A DNA stretch of 64,000 nucleotides from positions 62,001 to 126,000 of the forward strand of contig NZ_JAGSPI010000007.1 of assembly GCF_020381325.1 (NCBI RefSeq), written 5' to 3'. The translations under genes were made by a program, and so were the position numbers. This DNA comes from Providencia vermicola (GTDB lineage: Bacteria > Pseudomonadota > Gammaproteobacteria > Enterobacterales > Enterobacteriaceae). The notes below the pieces were generated by a model. The model did no database searches. It was given only the letters and a program-made list of their open reading frames with translations, and was not told where the DNA came from. Below are positions 1 to 9,275 of the stretch, piece by piece (position 1 is the first letter of the stretch; each line of letters opens with the position of its first letter).

Positions 1-722
1 AATAACGCTTCACCATCACATGTGGCTTTACAAAGCACTTGCCCACGAGGGCCTAACACTTTGCTACCACCAAATAAGTGTAAATCCCCTTCATGACCCC
101 AGCGGTTAACAGCCAATAAATGTGCACCATTTTCCAAAGAACGGGATGCTGTATTAATGTCCCACATATCTTTATCTTGCACACACCAAGCAGAAGGTGC
201 GATTAGCAGCTCTGCGCCTTGAAGGGTCAAAATACGCGCAACCTCAGGAAACCCCATGTCATAGCAAATCATGATGCCAATTTTGCCAATTGGCGTATCA
301 AATACAGGAAAGCTATCACCACGACTAAACCATTGTTTCTCAATACCAAAAGCATGTACTTTTCGAAACACACCGCTGATACCTTCACACCCTGGGTTCC
401 ACACGCCAACCGCGTTATAGATGTCCCCAAGGTAGTCACCTCGTTCCACAAAACCACTCACGATAGTGATATTCAAACGTGTCGCAAGTTCGCTAAATAA
501 ACGATATGTTTCGCTTCCTGTAGAATCGCTGAGATCCCACAGCTTCGTATTTAGCAAATCACCGCGATAACCTGTTGTGGCAAGCTCTGGAAAACAAATA
601 AGTTTAGCTCCAGACTCTGCCGCTTGTTCACATAACAGCGCCATACGCTGCAAGTTACCTTGTTTATTCCCCAGTTCAGAATCAAACTGAGCAAGGGCAA
701 CTTTGACCTTGCTACCTGACAT
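1..722 (-). CDS. Carbon-nitrogen hydrolase (nitrilase superfamily), partial at window edge
   Basis: About 240 N-terminal residues are visible; the gene runs off the left edge. The nitrilase-superfamily catalytic triad is readable: Glu46 in FPELATTGYRG, Lys121 in FRKVHAFG and Cys153 in MICYDMGFPE. Family members hydrolyse non-peptide C-N bonds (amides, carbamoyl groups, nitriles) in the cytoplasm; the substrate cannot be told from sequence. The start is the ATG at 722, ten bases after the stop of the NCS1 permease on the same strand, so the two are probably one operon. That pairing suggests import and hydrolysis of a nitrogenous compound such as a ureido or pyrimidine-type substrate, which is inference. 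Confidence is high for the family and low for the substrate. Confidence 0.9.
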   Translation of the reverse strand, partial: MSGSKVKVALAQFDSELGNKQGNLQRMALLCEQAAESGAKLICFPELATTGYRGDLLNTKLWDLSDSTGSETYRLFSELATRLNITIVSGFVERGDYLGDIYNAVGVWNPGCEGISGVFRKVHAFGIEKQWFSRGDSFPVFDTPIGKIGIMICYDMGFPEVARILTLQGAELLIAPSAWCVQDKDMWDINTASRSLENGAHLLAVNRWGHEGDLHLFGGSKVLGPRGQVLCKATCDGEAL

Positions 723-732
723 CGCACTTTCC

Positions 733-2079
733 TTAATCTAAGTGAGCCACTTTGCGAAAATGCACCGTATCGACACCTTTTGCTTTCGCTTGCCAGCGCA
801 TGCCAATCCAATAAGCCAGCGCACCTGTAATTAAAGAGTTAAGTGCAGGAATACCATAATCGGCATGTAATGGACCTAATTCTGACGTTCCCCACCCCAC
901 AATAACAGCTAACAACCACACTACGAGTGTCACAGGGTTATAAGCTTCACAGCTAGATGGCAGCACACCTTGTTCGCGGGTGATATCAAGCTCTTTGCGA
1001 TCGCGTTTTAAGATGTAATAGTCAACAACCATGATCCCAGCGACTGGTGGGATAGCAATGCCTAAGTAAATTAAGAAACTAATAAAATTGTCTAAAATAC
1101 CTAACATGGAGGCAATCGTACCGAAAACACCAATCACCCATGTTAAATAGCGACGGTCAAAACGCTTATTAAAGATGGCGTTAAGCAGCGTTGAAAACCC
1201 GAGTGATGATGAATACAGATTAATATCATTCATTTTTATGGTGGCAAAGATAACAATCGATGCACCTAATAAGCCTGTTAATGCCATCATCAAATCAAAT
1301 ACTTGGCTGGTACGTAATGCCAGAGCCATCAGTACCGCTATCATATTGACTAAAAGTTCACCAAAAAATGTCCCGATTAACGTCATCCAAAAGACATCCT
1401 TCGGTTTTTTCATAAAGCGGCTAATATCTGGTGTGGTGACCGCTGAAATAATAAAACCACCTGCAACCATGGTAATTGCCGCAGGCATTGTCATTAAAGA
1501 CCCAGCAGGGGCAGTATCATTGATAAGTGCACCAAGATCCTGACCTGATAATAAATTATACGTTGCCCAGCCTAATGCGAATAAAAAGAGCGGCGTTGAA
1601 ATATTGGCAGTAATAGATAAAAATCGATACCCATATACCGTAATAATCGTCACCGCAATACCTGTAATAAGTGACCAAGTCCCTGGTGTTAGCACATTAG
1701 TCGCTTTATACATTCCATCCGCAAAGAAACCATTTTGGACGCCAAACCAGCCCATCAAGGAGATGGCAATCGCGCCACCAATAAGAGCTGAACCTAACTT
1801 TCCAAAACCAGACCACCTTGACAGTAGACTGATTGACATTCCTTCGCGGCATGCAGCTGCTCCAAGCCCCCAACTGACTACCTGTAAAATTACAGAGCCA
1901 AGGATGGTCGCCCAAAACGCCTGCCAAAAAGTTAACCCATAACCGAGGGCTGCACCTAACATCACTTGTGAAACACAAGCGAGTGCGCCAATTCGTAGAA
2001 TTAACACTTCATAGAACGGTCTACGAGCACTTTGGGGTACTCGAGCCAAAGAATAATCTTCACCTGCTTTATTCGCCAT
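733..2079 (-). CDS. NCS1-family permease (cytosine/purine permease-like, CodB-related)
   Basis: A 448-residue, very hydrophobic inner-membrane protein with about twelve predicted membrane segments and the layout of nucleobase:cation symporter-1 proteins such as CodB. It imports a small nitrogenous solute driven by a cation gradient; the substrate is not resolved. The short soluble N-terminus ends in ARVPQSARRPFYEVLILRIG, leading into the first membrane helix, and the PDISRFMKKPKD loop is typical of the family. It is the promoter-proximal gene of a pair with the hydrolase that follows it by ten bases. Operator-like repeats lie upstream at 2134-2150 and 2349-2365. It could transport cytosine, allantoin, hydantoin or a relative. 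Confidence 0.85.
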   Translation of the reverse strand: MANKAGEDYSLARVPQSARRPFYEVLILRIGALACVSQVMLGAALGYGLTFWQAFWATILGSVILQVVSWGLGAAACREGMSISLLSRWSGFGKLGSALIGGAIAISLMGWFGVQNGFFADGMYKATNVLTPGTWSLITGIAVTIITVYGYRFLSITANISTPLFLFALGWATYNLLSGQDLGALINDTAPAGSLMTMPAAITMVAGGFIISAVTTPDISRFMKKPKDVFWMTLIGTFFGELLVNMIAVLMALALRTSQVFDLMMALTGLLGASIVIFATIKMNDINLYSSSLGFSTLLNAIFNKRFDRRYLTWVIGVFGTIASMLGILDNFISFLIYLGIAIPPVAGIMVVDYYILKRDRKELDITREQGVLPSSCEAYNPVTLVVWLLAVIVGWGTSELGPLHADYGIPALNSLITGALAYWIGMRWQAKAKGVDTVHFRKVAHLD

Positions 2080-2133
2080 TTTGCACCTGCTGTGTGGTTG
2101 TCTTTGCTTAGTTTTTACTGGCTTTAATTGTTT

Positions 2134-2150
2134 GTTCCATTATATGGAAC
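2134..2150. promoter_or_regulatory. Perfect 7-3-7 inverted repeat, putative operator
   Basis: GTTCCAT-TAT-ATGGAAC is a perfect palindrome 54 bases upstream of the NCS1 permease start. The next bases, TAG GTTTCA, add a third, imperfect half-site. TGGAAC/GTTCCA half-sites resemble operators of IclR-type regulators, but no regulator gene is in view. Function is inferred from symmetry and position. Confidence 0.5.
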
Positions 2151-2348
2151 TAGGTTTCATTTATTCTACATGCAGATAATATCCATGATCGATATCGAAT
2201 CGCAAGCAGAATTTATCTTTTCAGATAACTTTTTTATTATGGAATATTTCGCGGAGCGAGGAAATACCACACTAATAAAAAATTTCATCGATAAATGAAT
2301 AGGTTAAAAATTACGTGTTTAATTAGCAGAATTGGAGTGAGAAACTCG

Positions 2349-2365
2349 GTTCCATAAAATAGGAC
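2349..2365. promoter_or_regulatory. Imperfect second copy of the 7-3-7 operator
   Basis: GTTCCAT-AAA-ATAGGAC has the same half-site and spacing as the repeat at 2134-2150. The right arm matches the perfect inverse at five of seven positions. It lies about 270 bases upstream of the permease and 180 bases upstream of the gene at 2544, so it could serve either. Confidence 0.35.
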
Positions 2366-2543
2366 TATTCTTTAGCGGTAATTTACCTCTAGCTAGCAGT
2401 AATCACTCCAATTTAGAGTATCCGAGTACGAAGTTATACGATTAGAAAAAAAATTTAGCTTTAGTGGGAACAAATGATTTATGAAAGAAATGGGGATGCT
2501 GAGTTGATAGGCTTCTATAAATAGTTAACATCGGAAACATAGC

Positions 2544-3977
2544 ATGCCAACTGAAATAAACTACCCCATTAAATTTTGTCAGAATGACCTATTGAACTAT
2601 GTATATAAGAATGACCCGCTAATAAACAAACTTGCCCAACAACTCAAAAACATCTCCAATATTACATATGCATGTAAAAATGGTGCTTGCCAAGGTTTAT
2701 CACACACATTCGCAGCTTATGAGATGAACGGGCTGGGGGCTGAATCCCTACATCAGCTCAAAAATTGCTTGACTCCCTTTATACCACCAACATCAGCTTA
2801 TAAAGAAGTCAACAAATGTGTAGAGAAAGCTTATTCTAAATGCATGTCAAATTTGTTAGCTGAACGTTGTACTGATATTTTTGATATACAGATAAATCAA
2901 TACCAATATTACGGCTATAATAACCTATATCAAAATTATAATACCATTAACACAGTACCAAAACCTAAAGGCATAACAAACATTGAATATATCATTCAAT
3001 GCTTAGAAGAAAATAACAAAAATATATGTTCTAAGAATATAGACCCCAGTTTTAATCCTGATATTAAAATAGAAAGAGAAATCACCTATGATCTATATAA
3101 CAAAATAAGATTTGGCAATAAAACACCTACTCCACCGAAATATAAAGCAGAACAAAACCTATATGATAAGATTCAAAAAGATAAAGACATCACTCTAAAT
3201 GAAATGCACTCCCTTATTAAAGAGATATATGCATATTGTATGTTACATTATGCAAGTGAAACAGCACTATTTAATTTAAATTCAGGGTTAACAATTGATA
3301 ATCGTTGTTCTCCTTTGTCCCCTATTAATGTAGAACCTAGCTGGGAAAGTGTATCCTTTAAACAACTAGAGGAACTAATTACTGAAAAAAACCTTAAAAA
3401 ACAAGATCTCGCTATAATTTACAGTTCAAATAACCACGCAATGGCAATTTGCGGGAAATACTCTCCACAAGAAAAAAAATACCTTTTTAGTTTTTTTGAA
3501 CCAAATTATGGGTTAATGCAATCATCTAATACAAAAGAATTTATTGATTTTTTAAAACAAATTATAAACCTCAAAATTACACTTCCTAATGCTTCTACAC
3601 AAAAAACAAAGACTGATGTAACTATTGGTTGTATACGGAAACTACAAAAAACACGAACACTCTCAAAAAGAATGAAATTACCGAAAGTCAACAATGCAGA
3701 ACTACAATCTGAAATCAAAAAACAGCTTACTGAGAATAAAGTAAGTATCAACTTAGATAAAAGTACCAAACTAACTTTTGATGAGTATTCTCAAGATAAT
3801 AATAAACTGACAATGAAACTAAAAAAGGAGGGGGATACTTTTACCATTTATTCAACCTTATGTGACATTCATTCAACGATAGCGTTAATCACTAACTCGA
3901 TAAATAAAGTTCCTTTATTAACGTCAGCAAAAATTTGTATAAATTCTTTAGGAAAAATATTTTATCAGCTTCGTTAA
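2544..3977 (+). CDS. Possible YopT-type (C58) cysteine protease-like protein, orphan
   Basis: A 477-residue protein with no signal peptide or membrane segment. Cys49 in GACQGLSHTF, His298 in SSNNHAMAICG and Glu319 in FFEPNYG fall in the order and local context of the C58 (YopT/LifA) papain-like triad Cys-His-Asp. The third residue is Glu instead of Asp, and the Cys-His spacing (249 residues) is far longer than in YopT. The insert is rich in Tyr and Asn (about residues 115-140). C58 members are host-directed effectors or toxin domains. Base use is visibly more A+T-rich than the flanking macAB genes, suggesting transfer. The start is the ATG after a GGAAA-type ribosome site. Assignment to C58 is tentative; it could be an unrelated fold. 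Confidence 0.5.
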   Translation: MPTEINYPIKFCQNDLLNYVYKNDPLINKLAQQLKNISNITYACKNGACQGLSHTFAAYEMNGLGAESLHQLKNCLTPFIPPTSAYKEVNKCVEKAYSKCMSNLLAERCTDIFDIQINQYQYYGYNNLYQNYNTINTVPKPKGITNIEYIIQCLEENNKNICSKNIDPSFNPDIKIEREITYDLYNKIRFGNKTPTPPKYKAEQNLYDKIQKDKDITLNEMHSLIKEIYAYCMLHYASETALFNLNSGLTIDNRCSPLSPINVEPSWESVSFKQLEELITEKNLKKQDLAIIYSSNNHAMAICGKYSPQEKKYLFSFFEPNYGLMQSSNTKEFIDFLKQIINLKITLPNASTQKTKTDVTIGCIRKLQKTRTLSKRMKLPKVNNAELQSEIKKQLTENKVSINLDKSTKLTFDEYSQDNNKLTMKLKKEGDTFTIYSTLCDIHSTIALITNSINKVPLLTSAKICINSLGKIFYQLR

Positions 3978-3986
3978 CCTTACTTT

Positions 3987-4022
3987 ATTCTCCTTTGTCG
4001 TCACTGAACTACAGAGGAGAAT
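3987..4022. terminator. Hairpin between convergent genes, possible terminator
   Basis: A 12-bp stem (ATTCTCCTTTGT with ACAGAGGAGAAT, one G-U pair) lies between the convergent gene at 2544 and macB. The T-tract is poor on both strands, so termination is likely but not clear. Confidence 0.4.
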
Positions 4023-4035
4023 ATATATTAACAAA

Positions 4036-5979
4036 TCACTCTCTCGCTAATGCATCAATCGGGTTTAAACGTGCGGCGCTGCGTGCAGGCAAGAAGCCGA
4101 AAATAACCCCAATCGCGGTTGAACAGACAAACGCACTAATAAGCGCGACAGGGTCAAACGCGAACGTCCAACCAGGTAGTGCCATTTGTGCCAGTAAACT
4201 GATCCCATAAGAAAGTGCAATTCCCATCAAGCCCCCCATTAAACACACCAATACCGCTTCAATGAGAAACTGCTGCATTACATCACTGGTTCTCGCACCA
4301 ACTGCCATACGAATACCAATTTCGCGAGTTCTTTCTGTCACCGACACCAACATGATATTCATCACGCCAATCCCCCCGACCACCAGCGAAATCACCGCGA
4401 CTAAGGTTAAAAACAGTTGCATAGTTTGGGTGGTTTTTTCCGCTGTTTTTACAAAAGTATCAAGGTTATAGGTGAAAACATCTTTTTTGCCGTGGCGTAA
4501 CGTTAATAAACGCGTCAATTGCTGCTCGACGTTTTTGGCGTCATACCCATCCTTAACGCGCACCGTAATGCTGTCATAATAAGGTCGATTTAAAATCTTG
4601 CTGTTCATCGTGGTATCAGGGAGCCAAACAGACAACGATTTACTGGAGCCAAATACCGATTTCTGATCTTCCAGCACACCAATTACTGTCGCTGGCATAT
4701 TACCGATGAGCAAGGTTTCCCCTACTACATTTGCTTGTTTGGGGAAAAAACGCCGTTTCGTGTTCTCATCAATAATAACCACTTGAGCACGCCTATCCGC
4801 CATGTCTTGCGTAAAATTCATGCCCTCTGAAAATTTTGAAGCATACACATTGAAATAATCGCGGCCAATTCCTGTTAACTGTGCAGATGCATCTAAATTC
4901 CCTTTCCTTAAACGTGCGGAACCATTTAGCTGGCCTGAAATCGCATGAACATAAGGCTGCTTAGCAAGAGCATCAATATCCGTGGCTTTTAAAGATTGTC
5001 GATTTTGTGCATCATCACTTCCAAAATCAGTGCCAGGGTAAATCGAAATCGTATTGGTACCAATCGACTTGATATCATTAAGCACCATACCTTGGGCAGC
5101 ATCGCCGATGACCATAATAGAAACCACCGAAGCAATCCCGATAATAATCCCTAGCATAGTCAACAAAGTACGCATTTTATTGACTACCATGGCACGCCAA
5201 GCCATCAACAATGCTTCGCTAAATCGGCCATAAACCTGCCCAAGGGATAGTTTCCTTGTAGGGGCTTTTGATAACAATTTGGCTAATTTACTGTTTTTTG
5301 AACCTGAATCTCGAATAATTTCGCCATCTTTGATTTCGACAATACGTTCAGCTTGTTGTGCAACGGATGGATCGTGAGTAACGATGATCACCGTATGGCC
5401 TTGAGCACAAAGATCTTTGAGGATCTTCATCACCTCTTCACCTGAATGGCTATCTAAGGCCCCCGTAGGCTCATCGGCAAGAATAACTTGCCCCCCATTC
5501 ATTAATGCACGCGCAATACTGACTCGCTGCTGCTGCCCACCAGACAATTGGCTCGGCCGGTAATTAACCCGCTCGCCTAACCCTAAGCGCTGAAGTAATT
5601 GCGTCGCGCGTTCGCGCCGCTCCGCTTTTCCAGAACCTGCATATACTGCTGGGATTTCAACGTTTTGCTCTGCGCTAAGGTGGTTTAATAAGTGGTAGCG
5701 TTGGAAAATAAAACCAAAGTGTTCACGGCGAAGCTCTGCGAGTTGGTCGTTGTCTAGCAACGCCATATTTTGCCCATCAATATGGTACTCCCCAGATGAT
5801 GGCTTATCGAGGCAACCAATGATATTCATTAGAGTGGATTTACCTGAACCTGAAGCACCGATAATCGCAACCATTTCACCTGCATTTATTTGCAAAGAAA
5901 CGTTTTTTAAGACAGTAACCTCATTTTCACCTTCACCATAACGGCGAGTGATCCCTTGGAGCTCAATGAGTGTGGCCAT
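4036..5979 (-). CDS. macB: Macrolide export ATP-binding/permease protein MacB
   Basis: A 647-residue inner-membrane ABC half-transporter, close to the 648 residues of E. coli MacB. The N-terminal ATPase shows Walker A GASGSGKST (41-49), signature LSGGQQQR and Walker B VILADEPTGALD. Then come a first membrane helix, a large periplasmic domain and three C-terminal helices (MacB_PCD and FtsX-type). It powers the MacA-MacB-TolC efflux pump for macrolides and some secreted peptides; TolC is not in this window. The start is the ATG at 5979, behind GGAGAG and just one base after the macA stop codon, rather than an upstream in-frame codon, so the genes are translationally coupled. Confidence 0.97.
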   Translation of the reverse strand: MATLIELQGITRRYGEGENEVTVLKNVSLQINAGEMVAIIGASGSGKSTLMNIIGCLDKPSSGEYHIDGQNMALLDNDQLAELRREHFGFIFQRYHLLNHLSAEQNVEIPAVYAGSGKAERRERATQLLQRLGLGERVNYRPSQLSGGQQQRVSIARALMNGGQVILADEPTGALDSHSGEEVMKILKDLCAQGHTVIIVTHDPSVAQQAERIVEIKDGEIIRDSGSKNSKLAKLLSKAPTRKLSLGQVYGRFSEALLMAWRAMVVNKMRTLLTMLGIIIGIASVVSIMVIGDAAQGMVLNDIKSIGTNTISIYPGTDFGSDDAQNRQSLKATDIDALAKQPYVHAISGQLNGSARLRKGNLDASAQLTGIGRDYFNVYASKFSEGMNFTQDMADRRAQVVIIDENTKRRFFPKQANVVGETLLIGNMPATVIGVLEDQKSVFGSSKSLSVWLPDTTMNSKILNRPYYDSITVRVKDGYDAKNVEQQLTRLLTLRHGKKDVFTYNLDTFVKTAEKTTQTMQLFLTLVAVISLVVGGIGVMNIMLVSVTERTREIGIRMAVGARTSDVMQQFLIEAVLVCLMGGLMGIALSYGISLLAQMALPGWTFAFDPVALISAFVCSTAIGVIFGFLPARSAARLNPIDALARE

Positions 5980-5980
5980 C

Positions 5981-7087
5981 TTAACTCTCCGAACCACTGT
6001 GCCCAATAATCACTTTATCACCTTCATTCAGTCCTTTAATCACTTCGACTGACACATCATTGCGACTACCAATTTCAATCTGTTTTTTCTCTGCTTTTTG
6101 CCCTTCTAGCACTTCCACATCATAAACCTGCGGTGAAACTTCATCCCCTAACGCAGAAAGGGGTAATATCAGCACATCTTTACGTGAATCGAGCTCGATT
6201 TTGACCTGTGCAGTCATCTGTAATTTTAAGAGATGCTGAGGATTAGGAACTTCAAAGCGCGCATAATAGAAAATAGCATCATTGATTTTCTCAGGGGTTG
6301 GCAAGATATCTTTCAATTGACCTGAGAATTTTTTGTCTGGCGCACCGAGTACCGTAAATGAAGCCTCTTGACCTGGTTCTAAATAAATCACGTCCGCTTC
6401 AGACACTTCGGCTTTAACCAACATAGTGTCTAAATCCGCTAAGGTTAAGATGGTTGGTGCCTCTTGTGCCGCAATCACTGTTTGGCCTTGTAACGTTTTA
6501 ATAAATGTCACAATTCCATCCATCGGCGCGGTAATTTGCGTATATTTTAGGTTGGTTTTTGCCGTATCTAGTGTGGCTTGGTTGCGTTTAATTTGGGCTT
6601 GATAAGTCGCTACCTGCGCTTTTTTTATATCCACATCAGTTCTGGCTTTGTCCAGTTCTTGTTGCGCGACAGCCTGCAATTTGGCTAAGCTTAAGTGTCG
6701 TTTGTAAGTCAGTTGCGCCAGTTTCAACTCTGCTTGTGCTAACGATAAATTAGCCTCAAGTTCACGAGTGGTCGCTTCAGACTCAGTGACATCATTTTGC
6801 GCTTTTTTCGGGTCGATAACCGCCAGTAAATCGCCTTTTTTAACGTAGTCACCCTCTTTAACATATAAAGTTTGTAACTGCCCGCTAACCTGTGCACCCA
6901 CATCAACTTTACGTACAGCGTCTAATTTGCCCGTCGCGAGAACTTGTTTATCTAAGTCACCACGCGTCACGTCAACAGTTTGGAAAACCTCTTCTTTCTC
7001 GCCTTTAAAGAGAAAGACAGCAGCGCCAACGGCAACAATCAGGATCACCAAATAAATCGGCCACTTTTTTTTCGGTTTTACCTTCAT
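5981..7087 (-). CDS. macA: Macrolide efflux periplasmic adaptor MacA
   Basis: A 368-residue membrane-fusion protein. A single N-terminal signal anchor (about residues 10-28) is followed by a lipoyl half-domain (VDVGAQVSGQLQTLYVKEG), a long alpha-helical hairpin (about 100-170), the second lipoyl half and beta-barrel domains. It bridges MacB to the outer-membrane channel. The ATG at 7087 is chosen; a GTG one codon upstream is also possible but sits too close to the GGAG ribosome site. First gene of the macA-macB operon. Confidence 0.96.
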   Translation of the reverse strand: MKVKPKKKWPIYLVILIVAVGAAVFLFKGEKEEVFQTVDVTRGDLDKQVLATGKLDAVRKVDVGAQVSGQLQTLYVKEGDYVKKGDLLAVIDPKKAQNDVTESEATTRELEANLSLAQAELKLAQLTYKRHLSLAKLQAVAQQELDKARTDVDIKKAQVATYQAQIKRNQATLDTAKTNLKYTQITAPMDGIVTFIKTLQGQTVIAAQEAPTILTLADLDTMLVKAEVSEADVIYLEPGQEASFTVLGAPDKKFSGQLKDILPTPEKINDAIFYYARFEVPNPQHLLKLQMTAQVKIELDSRKDVLILPLSALGDEVSPQVYDVEVLEGQKAEKKQIEIGSRNDVSVEVIKGLNEGDKVIIGHSGSES

Positions 7088-7235
7088 CACTCTCCACTTC
7101 CTATCATTAAAAAGAGGGCGGCGCCCCCTTCTAAATACTATGCTATATCACTTAAGTTATCGTTTAATTAAACATACTATAGATAAACACCCGCTATCTA
7201 TAAATATTCAATCAACAATACATTCATTTTCGTTA

Positions 7236-8900
7236 TCAATACGCTTTCCCCCTCGCTAACCATGCTACCCGAGAAAACATACTTTTTAGTTGTAATGGTA
7301 TGCTATCAGGGCCCAGTTCTGCGGAACGGTTCACCGTAGCCAACGCTAAGTCAGGCTTTGACGTTCGGGAAATCGCTTTAATAATCACGCGGCGTGTCGA
7401 CACCCGTGCATTTTCTGGTATGTCAGCAATTTCATGATAAAGGCTTTTAAACCCCTCACGATATAGGAAATGTTCCATATCTGGCGCAGTGAGCATGGTT
7501 AAGCGATCCCTATCGGGTGAATTGATCTTATTCGCATAGTGGGTCGCAGTTGCTGCATATTTACGCCCTGCCTCGTCGCCATCGGTTAAAACATGCCATT
7601 CAATTCCCATTTTATTGGCAAATTTTAATAGCGGTTTCAAGCCACTTTGTGCAAACGCAATAACTTTAATTCCTTCAGTTTCAAAATAGTAATGACATTG
7701 GCGAGCAAATTCACTCATTAGCCAAATCTCTGTTTCGCCTTCAACTAATAACCAACAACGTGCAAATAACGATGATGGTCGATTAAAACGAATATGAAAC
7801 GAAATTTTTCGCAATTCTTCTGTACTGAGATCATTTGGCGTTAAACGATAAGCAGAGACTTTATTAGTATCACGTACTAAACGGCATAAATCTTCAAGGG
7901 GAGCTTGAGAAAGTAACTCTCCTGAATTTGTCGTGGTAATCCGTTGCAGCGCAAACAAGCTTAGCAATCCCCATGCAATCGACAGCATAATCGGGTGCAG
8001 GCGAGTTTCGGGGTCTTCAACAATAATGAGCGGGCGGGCGTGTTTGTCTAAATGAATATTGCCTTTGGATTGTAATAAAGAAGAAAACATCCCCAAAATA
8101 ATCAAACGAATATTTCGTTGATTAGGTTTTGCAATCAAACGACTGATGTTATCCAACGCTTTCCAGCCTTGCTTGCGTGGCTCAATATTCACCATATTGT
8201 CATTAAGCTTGATCATATGAGCACTTTGCCCTGAAAAATAGTGACTTAATAACTGCTGCATAGCGTCTACGCCGTCACTTAATTCATCATCACTTAAACG
8301 TTCTGGATTATTCACTAGGGCACTGGTTAATTCTTTGATACGTATATTAAATGCATCACGAAACTCTTTTTCACCAACGACAATGGTTTCAGGGTTGAGG
8401 GTTTGTAAAAAACGCGCATCACGCAGGCGAATAACAGGGTATAATCGAATAATCTCTTTGATATACTTACCCACATTATCCAGAGAAAGCTTATTTCCCC
8501 CTGAATTTAAAAAGCTTTTATCCACCACAATCGTATTGTCATCTCGCAGCTCAGCACTCACTCGATAAAAAATATGTTTTAGATCATCACCATTATCAAC
8601 CCAAACTGAGCTAAGATTATGAAAACGATAAGATTGGTGGCGGCCTTTATGCCTTTCACAAAATTTTAAAACAATTTGCAATGACCGATAACGGGAAGCG
8701 TTGTCCCCTGTGGGGTGATGAAAATCGTGCAGATTAAATTGGTAATCTTGATGTTCTGGTGAGAGAAGCAAATCGAGCGCATCAAGGAGACTGGATTTAC
8801 CCCATGAGTTTTCCCCGATCAAAACAGTACTGTTATTGAGCTCTAAAGAAAGGCGGTTGATCCCTCTAAATCCGTATATCTCAACACGTTCCAGATACAT
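7236..8900 (-). CDS. ybjD: OLD-family ATP-dependent endonuclease-like protein YbjD
   Basis: A 554-residue protein matching E. coli YbjD (about 552). The N-terminal ABC-type ATPase has Walker A around GENSWGKSS (29-37) and an ATP-binding signature/Walker B region near IIVEDPETRLHP. The C-terminal Toprim domain shows LLVEGETEIWL (metal-binding Glu) and LTDGDEAGRKY (DxD-like). OLD-family proteins are DNA nucleases with an attached ATPase; YbjD itself has no settled function. It sits between macA and lysO, as in the broader E. coli neighbourhood. It is a core-genome homolog, not obviously part of a Gabija-like defence pair, since no UvrD-like partner is adjacent. Confidence 0.92.
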   Translation of the reverse strand: MYLERVEIYGFRGINRLSLELNNSTVLIGENSWGKSSLLDALDLLLSPEHQDYQFNLHDFHHPTGDNASRYRSLQIVLKFCERHKGRHQSYRFHNLSSVWVDNGDDLKHIFYRVSAELRDDNTIVVDKSFLNSGGNKLSLDNVGKYIKEIIRLYPVIRLRDARFLQTLNPETIVVGEKEFRDAFNIRIKELTSALVNNPERLSDDELSDGVDAMQQLLSHYFSGQSAHMIKLNDNMVNIEPRKQGWKALDNISRLIAKPNQRNIRLIILGMFSSLLQSKGNIHLDKHARPLIIVEDPETRLHPIMLSIAWGLLSLFALQRITTTNSGELLSQAPLEDLCRLVRDTNKVSAYRLTPNDLSTEELRKISFHIRFNRPSSLFARCWLLVEGETEIWLMSEFARQCHYYFETEGIKVIAFAQSGLKPLLKFANKMGIEWHVLTDGDEAGRKYAATATHYANKINSPDRDRLTMLTAPDMEHFLYREGFKSLYHEIADIPENARVSTRRVIIKAISRTSKPDLALATVNRSAELGPDSIPLQLKSMFSRVAWLARGKAY

Positions 8901-9275
8901 ATCTCACTCCTTGTCATATTTTCTTTAATATACTCTGAACTCGGCAATTTGCATTCAGATTATCAATAATTGTACTGACAAAACGCACATTTAGAGCTTA
9001 TCGATTAACCCATGGCTTTACTATAAGTATGTCTGCAAAATAAAAAATCTTTGTAACAAAATTGACAACTGAGTTGAGCTAGCAATAGCAGTGTTATAAA
9101 ATGGTAAAACTTTCTTTTTTAGTGTTTTTGACCTATTTTTCACTCAGTCACCAATAATAAAATTTTATCGGAAAAAAATGCATTAGTATGGCGAGTTAAA
9201 TTTCACATAACGAAAATAAAAAAATAAATATAACTCATTGATTATATTGATAAGGTAACCACTAAGGATGCGGCG
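8901..9275. other. Divergent intergenic region ybjD / lysO
   Basis: No gene supported. The 375 bases are A+T-rich and must carry the promoters of the divergent ybjD and lysO genes. I see no riboswitch-like fold or clear operator. Confidence 0.6.

Larger units (their letters stand above)
2080..2543. other. Divergent intergenic region between NCS1 operon and protease-like gene
   Basis: No supported gene. This A+T-rich stretch separates the minus-strand permease operon from the plus-strand gene at 2544. It holds two operator-like inverted repeats of identical 7-3-7 architecture, listed separately. I see no clear terminator or RNA gene. Confidence 0.6.

Noticed and set aside
219..500. A 93-codon plus-strand ORF at the left edge
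   Set aside because: It lies opposite the nitrilase-family gene, which has an intact catalytic triad and explains the region.
7236..8900. YbjD as part of a defence system (Gabija-like GajA)
   Set aside because: No UvrD/GajB-like partner is adjacent and the protein matches core-genome YbjD with conserved neighbours.
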